From assembly GCA_039180875.1 (NCBI GenBank), contig JBCDCY010000003.1:124001-188000 (forward strand): a DNA stretch of 64,000 bases. The letters are read 5' to 3'. This document shows positions 51,572 to 59,810 of this stretch, piece after piece (the first letter of the stretch is position 1; each line of letters opens with the position of its first letter). Below the pieces are notes generated by a model. The model was not told the origin of the DNA, searched no databases, and saw only the letters and a list, made by a program, of their open reading frames with translations. The DNA comes from JBCDCY01 sp039180875. Its GTDB lineage: Bacteria > Pseudomonadota > Alphaproteobacteria > Rhodobacterales > Rhodobacteraceae. The translations under genes were made by a program, and so were the position numbers.

Positions 51572-51601
51572 CAGGGTTGCTTCAGGCACGACCCCTGCCG
51601 T

Positions 51602-52069
51602 TCAGGCCCACCAGGCGTCAGGATCCCAATTGCGCCGCAACCAACCGCCGACGGAGATATGGTCGCGGTTGATCAGCAGCAGCAGCGCGATCATCGCCGC
51701 GAACACCGCCAGGCTGTCGGTCAGGTTGCGGTTCACCGGAAAGCCGCGGTCATTGATCTCGAACGGCGCGAGGTAGCGCGGCAATTCACGGTAGATCGTG
51801 AAGCCGTGGATCACCAACAGCGTGCCGTAGCTGAAGATCCGAAAGGCGCCAGCGAAGACCAGCAGGCAGACCAGGACCTGCAGGCTCGCCACCAGATAGA
51901 CCTGGGCGAGGCTGATCTCGACCTGGTCGATCCACTGCACCAACTCGACATATTGCTGCGGCACGATGATCTTGTTCACCGCCCAGACGAAGATGAACCA
52001 GCCGATGCCGAAGCGCATGATCAAGAGGGCGAGGCCGTCCAACCGGTCGCGCGGCGATAATCCTGGCAT
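51602..52069 (-). CDS. DoxX-like small membrane protein
   Basis: 155 residues; ATG at 52069 (MPGLSPRDRLDGLALLIMRFGIGW) follows AGGGAG. Four hydrophobic segments are near 14-36, 57-78, 82-100 and 120-140. The first (LLIMRFGIGWFIFVWAVNKII) and the overall layout resemble DoxX/DUF417-type proteins, but I see no decisive motif. The function is unknown. Confidence 0.6.
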   Translation of the reverse strand: MPGLSPRDRLDGLALLIMRFGIGWFIFVWAVNKIIVPQQYVELVQWIDQVEISLAQVYLVASLQVLVCLLVFAGAFRIFSYGTLLVIHGFTIYRELPRYLAPFEINDRGFPVNRNLTDSLAVFAAMIALLLLINRDHISVGGWLRRNWDPDAWWA

Positions 52070-52150
52070 CCGAGCCACTCCCTGAAGCACGTGGCGGGAC
52101 GCTAGCGCGAAAGCGCGCCCAATGAAATCACCTCGTATCGGAAATTGCGT

Positions 52151-52177
52151 TCACGATCAGCACCTTGCTGATCGTGA
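52151..52177. promoter_or_regulatory. Perfect 27-bp inverted repeat in a divergent intergenic region
   Basis: TCACGATCAGCA (52151-52162), CCT, TGCTGATCGTGA (52166-52177). The arms are perfect and no T-run follows, so it is more likely an operator or a structured RNA than a terminator. It lies between the minus-strand membrane protein and secG. Confidence 0.55.
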
Positions 52178-52258
52178 GGAAGCGATTGCCGATTCCGCTT
52201 GAGCGGTTTCTGCGGCGAAGCATGCCGTCAGCCCCACGGGGCCCAGCCGCATTTCCCG

Positions 52259-52287
52259 TTCGACATCGCCGCGACGCTTCGCTAGAA
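52259..52287 (+). promoter_or_regulatory. Candidate promoter of secG
   Basis: TTCGAC (52259-52264) and CTAGAA (52282-52287) are 17 bp apart, about 67 bp before the secG ATG. This is a fair match to alphaproteobacterial housekeeping promoters. Confidence 0.4.
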
Positions 52288-52353
52288 CCCGCGCCCAACA
52301 GATATGGCAGGGCCGCGTGTCGGATGCGGCAGGGCCGAGGGACGAGCACCCCA

Positions 52354-52719
52354 ATGGAAAATGTGATCCTGACCGTTCACCTGATCATCGCCTTGGCGCT
52401 GATCGCCGTCGTGCTGTTGCAGCGTTCAGAGGGCGGCGGGCTCGGCATCGGCGGGGGCGGCGGCGGCCTGACCTCGGGGCGGAGCTCGGCCACCGCGCTC
52501 TCCAAGGTCACGTGGATGCTGGCCGTCAGCTTCCTCGCCACCTCGCTCACCCTCACCATCATCGCGACCCAGCGCAGCGCCGAAGAGAGCGTCTTCGACC
52601 GGCTGCGCGAGGTGGAGGAACCTGCGGGCGAGAGCGGCACGCCGATCCCGCCCATCGGTGGCGGGGCCGACGCGCCGCTGACGCCGGGTCTGCCGGCGCT
52701 GCCGCCGGCCGAGGACTAG
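52354..52719 (+). CDS. secG: Preprotein translocase subunit SecG
   Basis: 121 residues. Two membrane helices (about 3-22 and 50-70) flank the Gly/Ser-rich loop GLGIGGGGGGLTSGRSSATALSKVTW typical of SecG. LLQRSEGGG precedes the loop. It assists SecYE in protein export. The acidic/proline-rich tail is longer than in E. coli, as is usual in alphaproteobacteria. Confidence 0.94.
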   Translation: MENVILTVHLIIALALIAVVLLQRSEGGGLGIGGGGGGLTSGRSSATALSKVTWMLAVSFLATSLTLTIIATQRSAEESVFDRLREVEEPAGESGTPIPPIGGGADAPLTPGLPALPPAED

Positions 52720-52731
52720 TCGGGCGCCCCA

Positions 52732-52761
52732 TCACGGGGTACGAAGTCACGGGGTACCAAA
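52732..52761. repeat. Two 15-bp direct repeats before the glycosyltransferase gene
   Basis: TCACGGGGTACGAAG and TCACGGGGTACCAAA stand head to tail between secG and the next gene. Thirteen of fifteen bases match. They could be a response-regulator site or a chance duplication. Confidence 0.45.
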
Positions 52762-52782
52762 GAGGGGGGAGGGCCGGCCGCC

Positions 52783-54501
52783 GTGGGTGCGCTTCTCGGC
52801 CAGATCGAACGGGCGTTCATCGCCCTCGTCGGCTTTGCCGAGGTCTCGGGCGCGCGGCGGAGCCTTGTGGTCATCCTCGTCGGTCTCCTCGTTCTCTTGC
52901 CCGGGCTCGTCAGCCTGCCGGTGACCGACCGGGACGAGGCCCGCTTCGCCCAGGCCTCGCGCCAGATGCTCGAGACCGGCGACTTCATCGACATCCGCTT
53001 GCAGGAGGAGGCGCGCTGGAAGAAGCCGGCCGGGATCTACTGGCTGCAGGCGGGTTCCGCCTGGCTCTATGGCGGGGCGGAGGCACCGATCCAGGCCTAC
53101 CGCCTGCCCTCCTTCCTCGGCGCGCTCCTGGCTGCAATGCTGACCGGTTGGGCCGTCGGCCCCCTGGTCGGCCGGCGGGGCGCGGTGCTGGCCGCGATCA
53201 TGACGGTCACCTCGGTGCTCGTGGTCGTCGAAGGCCATATCGCCAAGACCGACGCCATGCTGCTGCTGACCATCGTCGCGGCCCAGGGCGCCCTGGTGCG
53301 GATCTGGCAGAGCGACGACCGCGGCTTTGGGCGCATGCACGTCCTCTTCTGGGCCGCGATCGGGGTGGGGGCGCTGATCAAGGGGCCTATCATCCTGCTC
53401 CCCGTGCTCGGCACCGTGCTCTGGCTCATCGCGTTCGAGCGACGATTGGGATTGCTGAGCGCCCTCTCCCCCGGCCGGGGCCTGCTGCTCGCCCTGCTGA
53501 TCGCCGCACCCTGGTATGTGGCGATCGCCGAGCGCACGGGGGGCGCGTTCTTTGAGGACGCCCTGGTCGGCGATCTGCTCTCGAAGGTCACGGCGGGCGC
53601 CGAAAGCCACGGGGCGCCGCCGGGCTACTACCTGGCGACGATCTGGGGCACGTTCTGGCCCTGGGCCGCGCTGCTGCTGCTCGCCGCACCCTTCGCCTGG
53701 CGGGAGCGTCGGCGGCCGGAGGTGCGCTTCCTGCTCGGTTGGATCATCCCCACCTGGCTCGTGCTGGCGCTGACGGCGACCAAGCTGCCGCACTACATCC
53801 TGCCCGTCTTCCCGGCGCTCGCCGCCTTCCTCTCGCTTTGGCTGATCGAGACCCAGGCGGGCATGGCGGGCTGGCCGCGCCGATTGCTGGCGGCAGCGGT
53901 CTACCTCGTGGTCGGGGGCGCCCTGGCGCTCTTCGCGATCTTCGGGCCGGCGGTGGTGGAGGGCACGGGCTCCTTCACCGCGATCAGCCTCGGCGGTCTT
54001 GCGCTGGTGCTGATCCTGGTCGGCGCCCGGGCCCTGTTCTCCGCCCGGCGCATCGCCTTCTTCGGGGCCTCGACGCTGGCCGCCCTGGCGCTTTACCCGG
54101 CGCTTTTCGCCTACACCCTGCCCCTCCTGGACACGGCCTTTCTCAGCCCGCGCATGGCTGCGGCCCACGCCACCTTCGCCGAATGCAGCGACCGCCCGCT
54201 CACCTCCGTCGGCTACCGTGAGCCGAGCCTGGTCTTCGTCGGCGGCATCGGGACCGAGTTGCCCACTGTCGAGGACGCGGCCGCGCGCCTCCGCGATGAG
54301 GACGGCTGGCTCGTCTTCTTCGCCCCCCATCGCGGCATCACGCTGACGGCGTTCGAGGACACGGTCGCCGCCCCCCTGCAACCGGTGGCCACGGTCGCGG
54401 GCTACAACTACAACTGGGGCCGCGACGTGGTGATCACCCTGCTCGCCCGGGCCGATGATCCGATGCTCACCGCCTGCCCGGCCCTCGCCCAAGCGGACTA
54501 G
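52783..54501 (+). CDS. ArnT-like membrane glycosyltransferase (GT83)
   Basis: 572 residues with about twelve membrane helices. The first periplasmic loop carries the acidic motif VTDRDEARFAQASRQML, and EEARWKKPAGIYWLQAG is also family-typical of ArnT/PMT enzymes, which move a sugar from an undecaprenyl carrier to lipid A or another envelope acceptor. GTG at 52783 follows GGGGGAGGG. It is followed by a GT2 enzyme and a LABN-domain protein, which together suggest synthesis and use of a polyprenyl-phosphate sugar. Confidence 0.87.
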   Translation: MGALLGQIERAFIALVGFAEVSGARRSLVVILVGLLVLLPGLVSLPVTDRDEARFAQASRQMLETGDFIDIRLQEEARWKKPAGIYWLQAGSAWLYGGAEAPIQAYRLPSFLGALLAAMLTGWAVGPLVGRRGAVLAAIMTVTSVLVVVEGHIAKTDAMLLLTIVAAQGALVRIWQSDDRGFGRMHVLFWAAIGVGALIKGPIILLPVLGTVLWLIAFERRLGLLSALSPGRGLLLALLIAAPWYVAIAERTGGAFFEDALVGDLLSKVTAGAESHGAPPGYYLATIWGTFWPWAALLLLAAPFAWRERRRPEVRFLLGWIIPTWLVLALTATKLPHYILPVFPALAAFLSLWLIETQAGMAGWPRRLLAAAVYLVVGGALALFAIFGPAVVEGTGSFTAISLGGLALVLILVGARALFSARRIAFFGASTLAALALYPALFAYTLPLLDTAFLSPRMAAAHATFAECSDRPLTSVGYREPSLVFVGGIGTELPTVEDAAARLRDEDGWLVFFAPHRGITLTAFEDTVAAPLQPVATVAGYNYNWGRDVVITLLARADDPMLTACPALAQAD

Positions 54502-54510
54502 CCCGTCGCC

Positions 54511-55251
54511 ATGTCGCGCCCGTCTCCCCGTTTCAGCGTGATCGTCCCGATGAAGGACGAGGCCCCGAACGTCGCTGCCATGGCCGACGAGATCGGCGCC
54601 GCCTGCGCCAGCCTCGCCCCGTTCGAGGCGATCTTCGTCAACGACGGCTCTCGCGACGACACCGCCGGCAGCATCCGCGCGGCCCAGGCGCATCACCCCT
54701 GGCTGCGGGTCCTGCATCACCGGGAAAGCTGCGGCCAGTCGGCGGCGCTGCTGAGCGGCGTGCGCGCGGCCCAGGCGCCGGTCTGCGTCACCCTGGACGG
54801 CGACGGCCAAAACCCGCCGGCCGAGATCCCGGCGATGGTGCAGCCATTGCTCGACGATGCTGACGGCCATCTCGGCCTGGTCGCCGGTCAGCGCGGCATC
54901 CGCGAGGATCGGATGTCACGCCGCATCGCCTCCCGCGCTGCCAATGCGCTTCGCCGCCGATTGCTGCACGATGATGCCCGCGACACCGGCTGCGGGCTTA
55001 AGGCCTTTCCCCGCGCGGTCTTCCTGGCGCTTCCCTACTTCGACCATATCCACCGGTACTTGCCGGCTCTGGTGCGGCGGGAGGGCTGGACGGTCGCCTG
55101 GATCGCCGTCGATCACCGGCCGCGTCGGGCCGGTCGCTCGCACTACAGCAATCTCGGGCGGGCCATGGTGGGCGCCCTCGATCTGATCGGCGTCTGGTGG
55201 CTGATGCGGCGCAGGAAGCGCCCAACCCTGACGCCGGAGGACAGCGGATGA
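54511..55251 (+). CDS. Family 2 glycosyltransferase, dolichyl/polyprenyl-phosphate sugar synthase type
   Basis: 246 residues with the GT2 fold: FSVIVPMKDEAPNVAAM, AIFVNDGSRDDTAGSI, the metal-binding VTLDGDGQNPPAEIP near 91-105, and DTGCGLKAFPRAVF. It lacks long membrane helices. By family it should attach a sugar from a nucleotide donor to undecaprenyl phosphate for the ArnT-like enzyme. Its stop overlaps the LABN gene start (ATGA). Confidence 0.86.
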   Translation: MSRPSPRFSVIVPMKDEAPNVAAMADEIGAACASLAPFEAIFVNDGSRDDTAGSIRAAQAHHPWLRVLHHRESCGQSAALLSGVRAAQAPVCVTLDGDGQNPPAEIPAMVQPLLDDADGHLGLVAGQRGIREDRMSRRIASRAANALRRRLLHDDARDTGCGLKAFPRAVFLALPYFDHIHRYLPALVRREGWTVAWIAVDHRPRRAGRSHYSNLGRAMVGALDLIGVWWLMRRRKRPTLTPEDSG

Positions 55252-55571
55252 GCGAGGCCGCCGGCGACTGGCTGATGGCGGCCCTCCTCGTCGACAGCTG
55301 GCCGGGCGTCTGGCTGGCGCTGTTCGGCCTCGCGGCCCAGGCCGTCTTCATGGCGCGCATGCTGGTGCAGTGGATCGCCACGGAGCGGGCCCGGGCCTCC
55401 ATCATCCCCGTCGCCTTCTGGTGGCTGTCGCTCTGCGGCGCCGTGCTGTTGCTGCTCTACGGCATCCTTCGCCGGGACATCGTGATCATCGCGGCCCAGG
55501 CCTTCGGCTTTGTCGTCTACGCCCGAAATCTCTGGTTCCTGCGGCGCCCGCGCGACATTCACATGCCCTGA
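55248..55571 (+). CDS. Lipid-A-biosynthesis N-terminal (LABN) domain membrane protein
   Basis: 107 residues; ATG at 55248 overlaps the GT2 stop. Three membrane helices surround the conserved FMARMLVQWIATERARASIIPVAFWWLSLCGAVLLLLYGILRRD, the LABN signature. Stand-alone LABN proteins often travel with GT2 and ArnT-type genes and may flip or carry the lipid-linked sugar (inference). Confidence 0.86.
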   Translation: MSEAAGDWLMAALLVDSWPGVWLALFGLAAQAVFMARMLVQWIATERARASIIPVAFWWLSLCGAVLLLLYGILRRDIVIIAAQAFGFVVYARNLWFLRRPRDIHMP

Positions 55572-55679
55572 GCGGGGCGCGCGACGTTGCCGCGCCCTAC
55601 CGAATCTAGTATCGCTCTTCTCCCGTGGAACGACATCCAGGGGCGATTGAGCGCCCGCACCACGGGGGGCAGCGGCAGC

Positions 55680-57323
55680 ATGGCGCGCTATATTTTTGTC
55701 ACGGGAGGCGTGGTTTCGAGCCTCGGCAAGGGGCTCGCGTCAGCCGCGCTCGGGGCGCTTTTGCAGGCCCGCGGCTATTCGGTCCGGCTCCGCAAGCTCG
55801 ACCCCTATCTGAACGTCGATCCCGGCACGATGTCGCCCTTCGAGCATGGCGAGGTCTTCGTCACCGACGACGGGGCGGAGACGGACCTCGACCTCGGCCA
55901 TTACGAGCGCTTCACCGGCGTGCCCTGCCGGCGCACCGACAGCGTCTCCTCCGGCCGGATCTACACCAGCGTGCTGGAGCGGGAGCGGCGGGGCGAATAT
56001 CTCGGCAACACCATCCAGGTCATTCCGCACGTCACCAACGAGATCAAGGACTGGATCGCCATCGGCGAGGATGAGGTCGACTTCATGCTCTGCGAGATCG
56101 GCGGCACCATCGGCGATATCGAGGGGTTGCCGTTCTTCGAGGCGATCCGCCAGTTCGCGCAGGAGCGGGCCCGGGGCCAGTGCATCTTCATGCACCTCAC
56201 GCTGCTGCCCTACCTGGCGGCCTCGGGCGAGCTGAAGACCAAGCCGACCCAGCATTCGGTGAAAGAGCTCCGCTCGATCGGCATCGCCCCCGACATCCTG
56301 GTCTGCCGATCCGAGCAACCGATCCCGGAGAAGGAGCGGGCGAAGCTCGCGCTCTTCTGCAACGTGCGGCCGGAGGCGGTGATCGCCGCCCGCGACCTGA
56401 AGTCGATCTACGAGGCGCCGGTGGCCTACCACGCCGAGGGCCTGGATGCCGCCGTGCTCGACGCCTTCGGCATCGCTCCGGCCCCTGCCCCGCGGCTCGA
56501 CGCCTGGGAGGAGATCGTCGACCGCATCGAGAACCCCGACGGCGAGGTCCGCGTCGCCATCGTCGGCAAATACACCGAGCTCGAGGACGCCTACAAATCC
56601 ATCGCCGAGGCGCTCACCCACGGCGGTATCGCCGCCCGCGTCCGGGTGCGCGCCGAGTGGATCGACAGCGAGATCTTCGAGCGGGAGGATCCCGCGCCCC
56701 ATCTCGAGGGCTTCCACGCCATCCTCGTCCCCGGCGGTTTCGGCGAGCGCGGGACGGAGGGGATGATCCGCGCCGCCCAATTCTCCCGCGAGCGCAAGGT
56801 GCCCTATCTCGGCATCTGCCTCGGCATGCAGATGGCCATCATCGAGGCCGCCCGAAACCTGGCGGGCGTGCGCGACGCGGGATCGGAGGAGTTCGATCAC
56901 GAGGCCGGCGCCCGGCGTTTCACCCCCGTGGTCTATCACCTGAAGGAGTGGCTCGAGGGCAACCGCACGGTGAAGCGCGAGATCACCGACGACAAGGGCG
57001 CCACTATGCGCCTCGGCGCTTATGACGCCGAGCTCGCCCAGGGCAGCCGGGTGGCCGAGATCTACGAAGCCTGCCGCATCTCCGAACGTCACCGCCACCG
57101 CTACGAGGTCGACATCAAGTACCGCGACAAGCTGGAGGAAACCGGCCTCACCTTCTCCGGCCTCTCGCCCGACGGCCGCCTGCCCGAGATCGTCGAGATC
57201 CCCGACCACCCCTGGTTCCTCGGCGTCCAGTTCCACCCGGAACTGAAATCCAAACCCTTCGCCCCGCATCCGCTGTTTGCCAGCTTCGTGCAGGCCGCGG
57301 TGGAGCAGAGCCGGCTGGTGTGA
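55680..57323 (+). CDS. pyrG: CTP synthase
   Basis: 547 residues; ATG at 55680 (MARYIFVTGGVVSSLGKGLASAALGALLQ). The synthetase domain is 1-265 (KLDPYLNVDPGTMSPFEHGEVFVTDDGAETDLDLGHYERF). A class I glutamine amidotransferase domain follows, with the catalytic Cys in YLGICLGMQMAIIEA near 380 and C-terminal HPEL supplying the His-Glu pair. It aminates UTP to CTP. In many alphaproteobacteria it directly follows secG; here three glycosylation genes intervene. Confidence 0.97.
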   Translation: MARYIFVTGGVVSSLGKGLASAALGALLQARGYSVRLRKLDPYLNVDPGTMSPFEHGEVFVTDDGAETDLDLGHYERFTGVPCRRTDSVSSGRIYTSVLERERRGEYLGNTIQVIPHVTNEIKDWIAIGEDEVDFMLCEIGGTIGDIEGLPFFEAIRQFAQERARGQCIFMHLTLLPYLAASGELKTKPTQHSVKELRSIGIAPDILVCRSEQPIPEKERAKLALFCNVRPEAVIAARDLKSIYEAPVAYHAEGLDAAVLDAFGIAPAPAPRLDAWEEIVDRIENPDGEVRVAIVGKYTELEDAYKSIAEALTHGGIAARVRVRAEWIDSEIFEREDPAPHLEGFHAILVPGGFGERGTEGMIRAAQFSRERKVPYLGICLGMQMAIIEAARNLAGVRDAGSEEFDHEAGARRFTPVVYHLKEWLEGNRTVKREITDDKGATMRLGAYDAELAQGSRVAEIYEACRISERHRHRYEVDIKYRDKLEETGLTFSGLSPDGRLPEIVEIPDHPWFLGVQFHPELKSKPFAPHPLFASFVQAAVEQSRLV

Positions 57324-57383
57324 GCTGACTTGCATTGCATCGGGCCGACTGCCATACTCTTTGCTGAAAGTAAGGAGAAGCTC

Positions 57384-57611
57384 GTGCAGCATTCCACGAT
57401 CACCGCCAAAGGACAGACCACGATCCCCCGGGCCATTCGGGAGCGATTGGATGTCCGGCCAGGCGACCGGATCCTCTATCTGGAGGATGAGACCGGCGTG
57501 CGCATCGTCGCCGCTGGCCGGCGGATCTCGGAGCTCAAGGGAATGCTGCCGGCGCCCAAGCAGCCCGTGAACCTCGAAGACATGGATGCAGCGATCCGCC
57601 GGCGTCGCTAA
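57384..57611 (+). CDS. AbrB/SpoVT-fold antitoxin of a VapBC-type pair
   Basis: 75 residues. GTG at 57384 has GGAG six bases upstream, giving STITAKGQTTIPRAIRERLDVRPGDRILY, the swapped-hairpin DNA-binding fold. The C-terminal KGMLPAPKQPVNLEDMDAAIRRRR is the toxin-neutralising tail type. It lies seven bases before a PIN-domain gene, and such pairs repress their own promoter. Confidence 0.87.
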   Translation: MQHSTITAKGQTTIPRAIRERLDVRPGDRILYLEDETGVRIVAAGRRISELKGMLPAPKQPVNLEDMDAAIRRRR

Positions 57612-57617
57612 GCGGCG

Positions 57618-58010
57618 ATGATCGGGCTCGACACCAACGTCCTCGTCCGTCATCTGATCCAGGACGATCCCGAACAATCGCCCCGGGCCAGCGCAGCCCT
57701 GGACGCCTGCACGACCGAGGTGCCGGGATATCTCAACCGCATCGTGCTCTGCGAACTGGTCTGGGTCCTCGACCGCGCCTATGGCTATGGGAGAGAGCAG
57801 ATCGCACCGGTGCTGGAGGCCTTGCTGCGCTCAGCCGATCTGCGGGTCGAGGACGAGGGGCTCGCCTGGCGGGCGCTCGATCTCTACCGCGGCGGCGCCG
57901 ATTTCGCCGATGCGCTCCTGGCACTCTCGAACCGAGAGGCCGGGGCGGAAGAGACGCTCACCTTCGATCGTCGCGCCGCTGCCCTACCCGGCTTCTTCTC
58001 CGTTTCTTAG
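57618..58010 (+). CDS. PIN-domain ribonuclease toxin (VapC type)
   Basis: 130 residues. The acidic active site is complete: Asp5 in GLDTNVLVRHL, Glu46 in VLCELVWVL, Asp95/Asp98 in GADFADALLALSN and Asp117 in LTFDRRAAAL. VapC enzymes cut tRNA or rRNA when freed from the antitoxin. The pair follows pyrG and looks like an inserted stability or stress module. Confidence 0.88.
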   Translation: MIGLDTNVLVRHLIQDDPEQSPRASAALDACTTEVPGYLNRIVLCELVWVLDRAYGYGREQIAPVLEALLRSADLRVEDEGLAWRALDLYRGGADFADALLALSNREAGAEETLTFDRRAAALPGFFSVS

Positions 58011-58135
58011 CGCTCACGCAGGACAGCGGCTGCGTCCTCCCGCCTTAAGTGTCGGCGTTGTCACGGACTTTTCTCAGCGTTCCGGGCAGGGTCCGCCACG
58101 CAGATAGGAACGCCTTTTCATTGGAGGATAGTTTT

Positions 58136-58642
58136 ATGGAGCTTCAGACAGCGACGCAGGCGATTGAGGGGTTGATTGCGGATGCGCTTGGCACGGTGGG
58201 GGAGGCTGGGCCGGAGGCGCCGGTGCTCTTCTCGGTGATCGCGGGGGAGCATGCGAGTTCCGGGCAGGAGGCGCTCCTCACCGTGCCGACAAGCCAGATC
58301 ACCGCCTGGTCGCCGCCGGGGACGTGGATCGCCGACAGCATCTACGTCGTGGCGCGGGACGGCTTCTACTCCGTCTCGATGAGCTACATGCGCGACAGCT
58401 ACGACCAGGCGGAGCATGACGACAGCTATCTCCGGCTCTACGCCCAGGGCGCTGACGGGATCGTGCGCAACGTCTTCTACCTGCACGACGGGGATCAGCC
58501 CCAGGCCGCGCGAAACTCGGTCGCGGCGAGCACGATTTTGCGACTGAAGCGGGGGGATCGGCTGCAATGGCGGGTCGGCAGCGATCTCGACAAGCCGCGG
58601 CACTTGCGCCACATCCGCGTCTCGCTGTTCGAAATCCGGTAA
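58136..58642 (+). CDS. Orphan beta-rich protein, possibly C1q/TNF-like fold
   Basis: 168 residues; ATG at 58136 follows GGAGGATAG. There is no signal peptide. The sequence alternates hydrophobic strands: SIYVVARDGFYSVSMSYMRDSYD, DDSYLRLYAQGADGIVRNVFYLHDGDQ, STILRLKRGDRLQWRVGS and HLRHIRVSLFEI. The GFYSVSMSY and final strand pattern recall C1q/TNF-like jelly rolls, but this is an impression only. The function is unknown. Confidence 0.7.
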   Translation: MELQTATQAIEGLIADALGTVGEAGPEAPVLFSVIAGEHASSGQEALLTVPTSQITAWSPPGTWIADSIYVVARDGFYSVSMSYMRDSYDQAEHDDSYLRLYAQGADGIVRNVFYLHDGDQPQAARNSVAASTILRLKRGDRLQWRVGSDLDKPRHLRHIRVSLFEIR

Positions 58643-58700
58643 GGCGGCGCGGCCTTGCCCGGCGGCCCCGCCACGCCAGCGGTGTTAGTAAGGGTGGCCG

Positions 58701-59078
58701 ATGTACGAGGGCGACAGCCTGTTCACGCTGGCGCCGGCCGGGCAGGCGGCGGTCGTCGGGCTGTCGCTTGCGATGGCTGCAGCTTTGGTGGTGGTACTGC
58801 GCCGTGCGGCGCGCGGGCGGTGGCCCGTGCGGGCGGCGCTCGGCCTTCTGGCACTTTGGCTGTGGCTCTGGCTGACGCCGCAACTCTACTACCTGCTCTA
58901 TCAGACGCTGATCCCGGGGCTGCCCTGGCAGATCGTGGTGAAATGGCCGCCGCCCGGACCGCTGCAGCTGGCGGAGGTGCTGAGCTTTCAGGGACGCGCG
59001 ACGTTGGCCGAGCATGGGCGGGGAGTGCTCGGCTGGGTCTTTCTCCTCGTGGCCCTGGCGCGACGCCGCGGCGCGTGA
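58701..59078 (+). CDS. Small membrane protein of unknown function
   Basis: 125 residues with hydrophobic segments near 14-34, 44-60 and 108-120, and a Pro-rich aromatic stretch between (WLWLTPQLYYLLYQTLIPGLPWQIVVKWPPPGP). No family is recognised. It is convergent with otsB, with six bases between the two stops. Confidence 0.6.
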   Translation: MYEGDSLFTLAPAGQAAVVGLSLAMAAALVVVLRRAARGRWPVRAALGLLALWLWLWLTPQLYYLLYQTLIPGLPWQIVVKWPPPGPLQLAEVLSFQGRATLAEHGRGVLGWVFLLVALARRRGA

Positions 59079-59084
59079 CCATGC

Positions 59085-59810
59085 TCAACCGGAGAGCACC
59101 TGTTGCATCGTCCTTAGCCAGGCCGACAGCGCCGCCGGATCGGGCGTGTAGTGGTTGGCGGCGCTCGCGCCCTCGCCCACTTTCACGCCGAGACCCCCGA
59201 AAGACTGGGCCGCAGCCATCGCGTCCTCGTCCGTCGTGTCGTCGCCCACCATGATCGGTCGCCGGCCGGCAAAGGGCGGGTGGGCGAGCGCGGCGGCAAG
59301 CGCCCGGCCCTTGTTGGCCTCGGCCGGCTTCACCTCCACCACGCACTTGCCGTGCTGAACGATCAGCGCCTCCCCCGCCGCTTCCCGCGCGGCGCTGAGG
59401 CAGGCTGCCTCCGCCTCCGGCGCTGCCCGGTAGTGGAGCGCGGCGACCGGGCCCTTCAGCTCCAGCCGCACGCCTGGCCGCGCCGCCGCCCGCTCAAGCG
59501 GTGCCAGCACCTCCGCCCCAGGCGGCGGCAGTGCTTCAGGCAGCGGCGCCCGGGGGGCGGCGACGGCCAGGCCGTGCCCGCCGATCCGCCAGAGGTCCGA
59601 CGGCACGCGGCGCGCCAGATCGGCGAGGTCCCGGCCCGAGATGACCGCCAGGGCGCCATCCAGCGCCGCCGCCACATCCGTCAGCACCTCCGCCATACCG
59701 CCCGGCAGCCAAATCGCATCCGGGTCAGGGCCCAGATCAACGAGGGTGCCGTCGAAGTCGAGGAAGAGGGCATCGCCGGGCGTGAGCTGCAGCGCCTCGA
59801 GCAACCTCAC
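59085..59810 (-). CDS. otsB: Trehalose-6-phosphate phosphatase
   Basis: 241 residues of the HAD fold. GTG at 59810 overlaps the otsA stop. The nucleophile motif is ALFLDFDGTLVDL (Asp18, Asp20), then LAVISGRDLADLARR, GHGLAV, KGPVAALHYR and the metal site MVGDDTTDEDAM. It removes the phosphate made by OtsA to give trehalose, an osmotic and stress protectant. Confidence 0.94.
   Translation of the reverse strand: MRLLEALQLTPGDALFLDFDGTLVDLGPDPDAIWLPGGMAEVLTDVAAALDGALAVISGRDLADLARRVPSDLWRIGGHGLAVAAPRAPLPEALPPPGAEVLAPLERAAARPGVRLELKGPVAALHYRAAPEAEAACLSAAREAAGEALIVQHGKCVVEVKPAEANKGRALAAALAHPPFAGRRPIMVGDDTTDEDAMAAAQSFGGLGVKVGEGASAANHYTPDPAALSAWLRTMQQVLSG

Noticed and set aside
52747..54870. 707-codon open frame opposite the ArnT-like gene
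   Set aside because: Antisense shadow spanning several real genes; His/Arg/Asp/Gln-rich with no domain.
55740..57677. 645-codon open frame opposite pyrG
   Set aside because: Antisense shadow; pyrG is certain on the plus strand.
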